A stretch of 64,000 bases of DNA from Paenibacillus planticolens (GTDB lineage: Bacteria; Bacillota; Bacilli; Paenibacillales; NBRC-103111): the NCBI RefSeq assembly GCF_013141725.1, contig NZ_WHNZ01000079.1:1-64000 (forward strand), written 5' to 3'. Position numbers and translations under genes: made by a program. Shown here in pieces: positions 58,756 through 64,000 of the stretch. The stretch's first letter is position 1. Each line of letters starts with the position of its first letter. The notes under the pieces are model-generated. The model ran no database searches, was not told where the DNA came from, and saw only the letters and a program-made list of their open reading frames with translations.

Positions 58756-59594
58756 AATTACTTATTATCGGCGGTCATGGCATGGCCGGCCACATGTTAA
58801 GGGACTATTTCGCCCGGCAGCATGACTATGAAGTCTGGACTACCGTGCGGTCGGCTGATCCGTCGGATACCGGGGCCCTATCGCTCGACGTGAGAAACGA
58901 TGAGCATCTGCGGCACCTGCTCAATCAGATAAAGCCGGATGCCGTCATCAATGCGGCCGGCTTGCTGAATGAAGAAGCCCGCACGAGGCAAGCGGAAGCC
59001 ATTTATGTCAACAGCTTGTTTCCTCATCAACTCGCTATGTATGCGGAGCAGTATCTCTTCCGTCTGTTCCACATCAGCACGGACTGTGTTTTTTCCGGCT
59101 CGCGCGGGGATTACACCGAATGGGATCCTACGGATGCTTTATCCGTTTATGGGAAAAGCAAGAGTCTCGGCGAAGTTTACAGCCCTAACGCCGTAACGAT
59201 CCGCACTTCCATCATCGGGCCTGAGTTGAAACAGAGCGGCATCGGGCTTTTTCATTGGTTTATGCAGCAAAAGGGCGACATTCAAGGATATCGCCGAGTG
59301 TTCTGGAACGGGGTTACGACACTCGAATTAGCCAAGGCCATCGAATGGTGCTTCCATCATCCCATTCATGGCCTTGTACACCTTGCCGGTCAGCCTAAGC
59401 TGTCCAAATACGAGCTGCTCCTGATGCTTCAGCAGCAATTTCATCATGACGCCATCACCATTCACTATAACGACGACATGAAGTCAGACAAGAGCCTGGT
59501 CTCTACGCGAGCCGATTTCACGTACCCGGTTTCTTCCTATCCGCAAATGATTGCCGACTTGCACGCTTGGATGAATCAACATCAACCTCACTAG
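58752..59594 (+). CDS. RmlD-like reductase of an amino-deoxysugar pathway
   Basis: 280 residues. GGHGMAGHML cofactor loop, STDCVFSGSRGDY and YGKSKSLGE (Y-x3-K). It lacks the cupin C-terminal domain of FnlB/CapF, which makes a WbvR-like reductase (towards UDP-L-RhaNAc and then L-QuiNAc) at least as likely as the FucNAc route. It starts inside the end of the FnlA-like gene (ATG-type overlap of 4 bases; the codon read is TTG at 58752). Confidence 0.85.
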   Translation: MKLLIIGGHGMAGHMLRDYFARQHDYEVWTTVRSADPSDTGALSLDVRNDEHLRHLLNQIKPDAVINAAGLLNEEARTRQAEAIYVNSLFPHQLAMYAEQYLFRLFHISTDCVFSGSRGDYTEWDPTDALSVYGKSKSLGEVYSPNAVTIRTSIIGPELKQSGIGLFHWFMQQKGDIQGYRRVFWNGVTTLELAKAIEWCFHHPIHGLVHLAGQPKLSKYELLLMLQQQFHHDAITIHYNDDMKSDKSLVSTRADFTYPVSSYPQMIADLHAWMNQHQPH

Positions 59595-59676
59595 CCTCAC
59601 ACACTTTGCCGGCTCCGGAATATGATAAGTACAACTGCTGTTGCAACGAACAAATCATAAGGCGGTGTGTGTCGCA

Positions 59677-60741
59677 ATGGATATGACCCCTACCCACATA
59701 GAAGAGCTAATCCACAAAAGATTCATCGTCGTAGTGATTGCTCATGAGAACGAGCATGTATTGGCGGCACAAATCGAAAATATCCATTTTTTTAATCCTG
59801 AAGCCGGCATCCTTCTCTACAACGGCGGACACAACCCCGATTTTGGAAAAAACGTGAACGTTTGGTCCTTTCCGCACAACCATCCCTTAAGAGCCGGAAT
59901 TATCGTCCCCGGCATGTGGGACATCATGAAATGGTTGGAAGAGATCGGCGCAGGCTATGAATATCTGATGTCGATGGATCATGATATGCTGTTTGTTAAG
60001 CATGGCTTTCAGTCCTTCTTGGATGAAGCTATGGCGGAGTCCGACAGCATGGGTTGGAGGCTTGAAAACGATCGGGATCATCCGTACTCGCTTCCCGTGC
60101 AGAACATGAGGAACGAATGGCATTTATGGCAGCCCGTCTTCCGGACGGACGGCTTTCTGACTTACTTTAACCCCGGTCAGATCTATAAGCACGATATTGT
60201 CAGGCGTATGCTCGCTCATGTGGATCATGCCGCCGTGGATCACCTGCTTGGCATCTCGGAAGCTGCCGCCTTGGAAGAAGTCTTTTTTGTCACGCTGGCG
60301 AGTGCCTGCGGAGGCAGGGTCCGGGAATACCCCGAAGGAAGCAAGTATAATGACATGGTTCGCTGGGGCGAAAACATTACCTTCGAAAGCGTGCAGCAGC
60401 ATAGAGCGCATCCCTACTATTATTGGATTCATCCGGTAAAAGGAGATAAACTGCTGGAAATGAACCAGCAGTTGCTCCCTAGGCCGGAAGTGCCGCCTGC
60501 CAACCAACCCCCTGCTGTAAGGGGCGTGCCCGCTTCCCGCCGCACAGCACTCAGAAAGAGGAAAAGACTCAAACGTAAGTCCCGCCTGAGACGAGGCTAT
60601 CTTCGAAAACGGACGAAACGGCGCATCCTTAGGAAGCGAAGCCGCAAAAAAACGAACAAGTTCGCCAAAAGGCACCTGCGTCCCAAGTCTGCGGCTAAAC
60701 GAACTTCTACCAAACCCAAAAAAAGGACGAAGCTGGGATAG
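59677..60741 (+). CDS. Glycosyltransferase-like protein with protamine-like basic C terminus
   Basis: 354 residues. The N-terminal ~275 residues look like a GT-A-type transferase (FIVVVIAHENEHVLAAQI, SMDHDMLF as a possible DxD region, TYFNPGQIYKHDI), but I cannot name a family. The last ~65 residues are an almost pure Lys/Arg tract (RKRKRLKRKSRLRRGYLRKR and beyond). Basic tracts also occur at the N termini of other glycosyltransferases here, so this may be a spore-targeting or glycan-binding tail. ATG 59677 follows AAGGCGG; TTG 59641 precedes that site. Last gene of the plus-strand operon. Confidence 0.75.
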   Translation: MDMTPTHIEELIHKRFIVVVIAHENEHVLAAQIENIHFFNPEAGILLYNGGHNPDFGKNVNVWSFPHNHPLRAGIIVPGMWDIMKWLEEIGAGYEYLMSMDHDMLFVKHGFQSFLDEAMAESDSMGWRLENDRDHPYSLPVQNMRNEWHLWQPVFRTDGFLTYFNPGQIYKHDIVRRMLAHVDHAAVDHLLGISEAAALEEVFFVTLASACGGRVREYPEGSKYNDMVRWGENITFESVQQHRAHPYYYWIHPVKGDKLLEMNQQLLPRPEVPPANQPPAVRGVPASRRTALRKRKRLKRKSRLRRGYLRKRTKRRILRKRSRKKTNKFAKRHLRPKSAAKRTSTKPKKRTKLG

Positions 60742-60760
60742 TCTCCCGCTTCGTCCTTTT
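60719..60760. terminator. Bidirectional terminator
   Basis: AAAAGGACGAAGC/GCTTCGTCCTTTT stem with a 14-base loop, A-run on one side and T-run on the other, between converging genes. Its left arm is inside the last codons of the basic-tail gene. Confidence 0.88.
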
Positions 60761-60780
60761 ATCTGTTTGACCCTCTCACC

Positions 60781-61797
60781 TTACATTCCTTTGATCAGCT
60801 TCTTGAGGACAGGCAGCTTCTCCATTTCAAACGCTACGATGTTCTGCAGCTTCTTTTCGTCCCCTGGCACGCCTTTCTTGAAAGGTGTTTTCACATACCC
60901 ATAAAGCTTATGCGGGAAAAGCAAATCAATATAAAGCACCTGCATTTGCTCCGGTGTAAACGGAAGAATCGCTTCATAATAGCTCATACACTTTTTCAGC
61001 TCATTGGCATCCCATCGTCCCAATTGTTCCATGCGTTTCAATAGGAGTTTGCGGATATCGCGCAGCGGAATGTCATAAGTCAAATTATCCAAATCCAGCA
61101 CACAAACGCCCCCGGACGTTTGAAGGGCATTGCCTTTGCCGTAATCCTGATGACACATGTAACCGTACTTGCCGATGTCGGCTACCCATTGCCCGTAACA
61201 GGAAGCTTCCAGCAATTTGACGGCACGATCAGCCATCTCAATCATTGCGTCCCCATTCTTCACATAAGAGAGATGGAATGGCGATTTTTCCTGCATGGCT
61301 TGCTCCTTCCACAGGATAAACTCATCGCGCATGCCGCTAAAATGTTTGCCCCATACTCCCATCCGGTCATAGATGTCACAATCTTCAGGAGGGATAAATC
61401 CCAGAGTGTCTTTATGGAACTGTGCGAGACCCTTCAGCCCCGTATACAGATGCTCAGGAACCCGATCCATCTCCAGATCGCTGCCTTGCACCCAGGCATA
61501 GAGGACGAGCGCATACCCTTCATGGACAAAAAACAGCCGTTTATCCTTCGTCGGAATAATCTTCGCAACAATGGCCCCTTTTTTGAACAAATAATCTTGC
61601 GCCGCCGTCGTGAACTTCACGATCCCAATGGACTTTCGGATCCGTTTCAGGCAAACGGTTCCTGCGGATGTCTCCAGCTTCCAGACCGTTTTAACGCCTC
61701 CGCTTTGAATGACCCGGATGTTCTTGACCGCGATCTGCGGGTAATTGGCGGCCATGAGACGCTTGCCTAATTTCAGCTCTTCCTGATTAAGATCCAC
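60781..61797 (-). CDS. CotS-family spore coat protein (kinase-like fold)
   Basis: 338 residues with an aminoglycoside-phosphotransferase-like fold: CLKRI (Lys in the ATP site), CHQDYGKGNAL catalytic loop and VLDLDN metal loop, then the GYVKTPFKK tail region typical of CotS/YutH relatives. CotS is a coat protein of the Bacillus spore; kinase activity is uncertain. GTG 61797 overlaps the upstream CotS-like gene. It is the third gene of a cotSA-cotS-cotS minus-strand group. Confidence 0.88.
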   Translation of the reverse strand: MDLNQEELKLGKRLMAANYPQIAVKNIRVIQSGGVKTVWKLETSAGTVCLKRIRKSIGIVKFTTAAQDYLFKKGAIVAKIIPTKDKRLFFVHEGYALVLYAWVQGSDLEMDRVPEHLYTGLKGLAQFHKDTLGFIPPEDCDIYDRMGVWGKHFSGMRDEFILWKEQAMQEKSPFHLSYVKNGDAMIEMADRAVKLLEASCYGQWVADIGKYGYMCHQDYGKGNALQTSGGVCVLDLDNLTYDIPLRDIRKLLLKRMEQLGRWDANELKKCMSYYEAILPFTPEQMQVLYIDLLFPHKLYGYVKTPFKKGVPGDEKKLQNIVAFEMEKLPVLKKLIKGM

Positions 61798-62836
61798 GTT
61801 TCACCACCTCATCCAAACGTCCGAGGAACGACTTGAGCACATTATTTTTACTAAGCTCGGTGGAGATCATGTCTTTTAAACGGGCAATATGCTTATTGAC
61901 GGGCCATGAATCCTCTCGGTTTTCATAGTATTTGGACACTTGTCCATAGAACAAATGCGGAAACTGAATATCTGCCCCCAGCACCAAATACTGATCTTTC
62001 GTTAAGGGATTGACCTGCTGGTAAGCTTTCATCATCTTGAGCATGGTCGGAAGACTCCAGCTGCCTCCCTTCTTCATGACCTTATTTAATATTTTTCTCA
62101 GATCCCGCACCGGAAGATCTACCGTCAGCGAATCCATATCGTAAACATACAGCTTCCCATCTCTGCCTACAACGAGATTGCCTGCCGCAAAATCTTGATG
62201 GCACAGCGTTTTGGTGGCCTCGGTTTCCTTCACCCACTGTACAAAGCAAGGCTGATTCAGCGTCGTAAGCGCTGCTCGGGCTTGCTGCAGGAAAGTATCC
62301 ACATTGGCCAAAAACAAACGGTCAAACTCGTTTTTATTTTTAACCTGCTGGCGCTGTTCTTTCCAGGTCGCCAGGCGCTCCATTCTTGTCTGCAAGTCTG
62401 ATTTCCATTTCGTCAAAAGATAGGAAGGGTAGAATCCATTGGGAGATTCGATCCCTCTCGATGCCCGGTGGAAGTTCGCCATTCCTTTTAGAATAAGGGA
62501 TAAGTCACTGTCGTTCTCATATTCCGGCGATCGTCCGTATACGGTTTCAAATAAGACGAAGTACTCTCCGTCCAGCTTCACATAGCCTTGGCCCGAGCCG
62601 GTTTTGAGCACATCCGGGGTGTTGACGCCATTTCCTCTAAGATACCGAATCGCATGGAGCATGAAATCAATATGCGTTTCATCAAAAGGAACTTTTTTCA
62701 TGATCAGTTCGCCCTTGTCGGTTTGGATGGACCAGACTGCTTTTTTTCCTTTATCGGATAACAGGGAGATCGACTTCACTTTCAAAGGATATTGCGAGAC
62801 CACCTTCTTCAAGATGTCCGAGAAAGTAGTATCCAT
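61787..62836 (-). CDS. CotS-family spore coat protein, paralogue
   Basis: 349 residues. Same fold: LIMKKVPFDE, TLCHQDFAAGNLVV catalytic loop, VYDMDSLTVDLPVRDLRK metal loop. ATG 62836 is 6 bases after GGAGGTG; an earlier ATG at 62872 overlaps the GT stop and precedes that ribosome site. Paralogue of the next gene by about 30% by eye. A coat-structural or glycan-phosphorylating role is known only by family. Confidence 0.88.
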   Translation of the reverse strand: MDTTFSDILKKVVSQYPLKVKSISLLSDKGKKAVWSIQTDKGELIMKKVPFDETHIDFMLHAIRYLRGNGVNTPDVLKTGSGQGYVKLDGEYFVLFETVYGRSPEYENDSDLSLILKGMANFHRASRGIESPNGFYPSYLLTKWKSDLQTRMERLATWKEQRQQVKNKNEFDRLFLANVDTFLQQARAALTTLNQPCFVQWVKETEATKTLCHQDFAAGNLVVGRDGKLYVYDMDSLTVDLPVRDLRKILNKVMKKGGSWSLPTMLKMMKAYQQVNPLTKDQYLVLGADIQFPHLFYGQVSKYYENREDSWPVNKHIARLKDMISTELSKNNVLKSFLGRLDEVVKRGS

Positions 62837-62868
62837 GCTGACACCTCCGTCATGATATGGCTTTAAGG

Positions 62869-64000
62869 TCATTTTTTGTTTTCCGGGGCGTACAGGCTCT
62901 CAAGCCGTTTCGCCACATGCTCGAAGCCGAAGTTGCCTTCAACAGCCGCTCTGGCTGCTTTTCCTAACCGCAACGCCTCGCCAGGGTTGTTTAACATAAA
63001 CGTTATGGCCTTAACAAAGGCTCCAGGATTGCTGTAATCCTCGATTACCATTCCGTTGGCATTCTGCTTAATAATTTCCGCATTTCCCCCGCGGTTGGTC
63101 GTAATAATCGGAAGTCCTGCGCCCATAGCTTCAAAATGAACTCTGGCCAGAGGCTCCTGCCACTGGGACGAACAGACGAAAATATCTCCCAGCAAATAAT
63201 GGGCCGGGATTTCGCTAGGGGGAACAAAGCCTGTGAAGACGACTCGCTCGCCGAGCGCTTTGGCAAGCCGGCGTAGGCTTGCTCCGTACTCATCCAACTG
63301 CTCATTATGGAACCATTTGCTGCCGATGATGACGAGAACGACATCTTTATGGGTTTTGCTGATTTGCTCGACGGCTTTGATCAGCACGTCCGGCCCTTTG
63401 TTTTTGCTTAAACGTCCTACGAAAAGCACGACTTTTTTATTCTCGAGTCCGAATTTTTTCCGGAGTTCCTTCCTGACGGCTTGCGCTTCCGGCGTCCAGA
63501 TCGGTTTATAATGCTGCAAATGGATGCCCGAATACACGGTCTTCACCTTGCCTTTAGCGGAAGGGAAACGCGTAGTGATCGTTTGGCCGATATAATTGGA
63601 GATCGACATGATCCTATCCACCGTTCGAATCACGGAGTTTCCCGTTTCCATCGATATTTTCCCGTCCTTGAACATCTCGTTATGGCAGCTGACAACAAAG
63701 CGGGAGTTCGGCATAGCAGCTTTATACGCTGGAACGGTTTTCGGACGGTTAAACACATGGATGACATCGTACTTTTTATTGCCGGCATGGAGCTTTGCGA
63801 GTTCTTTGGCAACACCGTTCACATAATCTTCGGGCGGAACCCGAATATACTTGACGCCACCTACCACTTCCCGATCAGGAAGCTCCCGGTCCGTAATGCA
63901 AAAAATAGTGAGATCATGCCTACTGCCAATATGCGGTGTCACGCCATTGATTAAAATTTGAATGGCGCCCCCTCGAATCGGCGGAACGGTAAGCTTTTCA
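62869..64000 (-). CDS. CotSA-like GT4 spore coat glycosyltransferase (5' end outside window)
   Basis: At least 377 residues; the frame is open to the right edge and continues outside. The visible N-terminal part reads EKLTVPPIRGGAIQILINGV, as in CotSA/YtcC proteins, so the GTG at 63942 is not the true start. GT4 domain: SCHNEMF, VYSGIHLQHYKP, VLFVGRLSKNKGPDVLI and the donor loop EPLARVHFEAMGAGLPIITT. It adds sugar at the spore coat in CotSA relatives. Followed by two CotS-like genes. Confidence 0.9.
   Translation of the reverse strand, partial: EKLTVPPIRGGAIQILINGVTPHIGSRHDLTIFCITDRELPDREVVGGVKYIRVPPEDYVNGVAKELAKLHAGNKKYDVIHVFNRPKTVPAYKAAMPNSRFVVSCHNEMFKDGKISMETGNSVIRTVDRIMSISNYIGQTITTRFPSAKGKVKTVYSGIHLQHYKPIWTPEAQAVRKELRKKFGLENKKVVLFVGRLSKNKGPDVLIKAVEQISKTHKDVVLVIIGSKWFHNEQLDEYGASLRRLAKALGERVVFTGFVPPSEIPAHYLLGDIFVCSSQWQEPLARVHFEAMGAGLPIITTNRGGNAEIIKQNANGMVIEDYSNPGAFVKAITFMLNNPGEALRLGKAARAAVEGNFGFEHVAKRLESLYAPENKK

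Noticed and set aside
33729..64000. The spore-glycan locus considered as capsule/O-antigen or prophage cargo
   Set aside because: No Wzx/Wzy flippase-polymerase genes, no signal-peptide exporters and no phage or integrase genes; CgeB, CotS and CotSA homologues point to the spore surface instead.

Overview
The window looks like part of a chromosome from a Paenibacillus-type, spore-forming, S-layer-bearing firmicute. The evidence is the SLH-domain surface proteins, YesM/YesN-type two-component genes, CotS/CotSA and CgeB spore-surface homologues, strong AGGAGG ribosome binding sites, frequent TTG/GTG starts and many Rho-independent terminators. No rRNA, tRNA, CRISPR array, phage or insertion sequence was seen. 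All assignments come from reading the sequence; no database search was run.

Region 1 (1-7650): a small HTH-like protein, an intergenic stretch rich in palindromes, an SLH protein with a tandem array of ~73-residue repeats, and a large Lhr-family helicase. Region 2 (7594-13809): assimilatory nitrate/nitrite genes on the minus strand (narK-nirB-nirD) and, divergently, an ANTAR-domain antiterminator coupled to a TrpD-like protein. The narK leader carries a consensus promoter and two successive hexaloop/terminator modules of the kind ANTAR proteins act on.

Region 3 (14162-31780): secreted and cell-wall carbohydrate-active proteins, all minus strand. These are a CAP-domain protein, a cohesin-SLH protein, a glycoside hydrolase family 3 (GH3) enzyme with cohesin and dockerin modules, a response regulator / solute-binding lipoprotein / histidine kinase trio, a stand-alone AraC regulator and a second GH3 enzyme ending in SLH domains. 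Two promoters here share an identical 22-bp-phased direct-repeat operator. A ~200-bp dispersed repeat occurs once on each side of this region, in opposite orientations.

Region 4 (32249-64000): a FapR-type fabH promoter and gene, then a ~30-kb spore-surface glycan locus. A minus-strand operon of 13 closely packed genes (44813 to 33729) holds seven glycosyltransferase-like or GX3 proteins, a partial dTDP-rhamnose-type set (RmlA, RmlC, RmlD, no RmlB) and an LhgO-like oxidase. Next to it are three small helical proteins, an APS kinase plus a glycosyltransferase, three small beta-rich coat-like proteins, two more glycosyltransferases and a PAPS-dependent sulfotransferase. A plus-strand operon encodes a jelly-roll-like surface protein and nucleotide-sugar enzymes (LegB-like, nucleotidyltransferase, Rmd-like, WecB-like, FnlA-like and RmlD-like reductase). 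The CotS/CotSA group runs off the right edge.

The most interesting ideas are: (i) a spore-surface glycan that may be sulfated, with its own PAPS-forming kinase; (ii) a G-[FYW]-x-x tetrapeptide-repeat module with a basic tract, shared by three different glycosyltransferase folds and by a tiny stand-alone protein, which could be an assembly tag; (iii) tandem ANTAR antitermination modules in one leader; and (iv) a small cohesin/dockerin/SLH surface enzyme system with a shared AraC-type operator.
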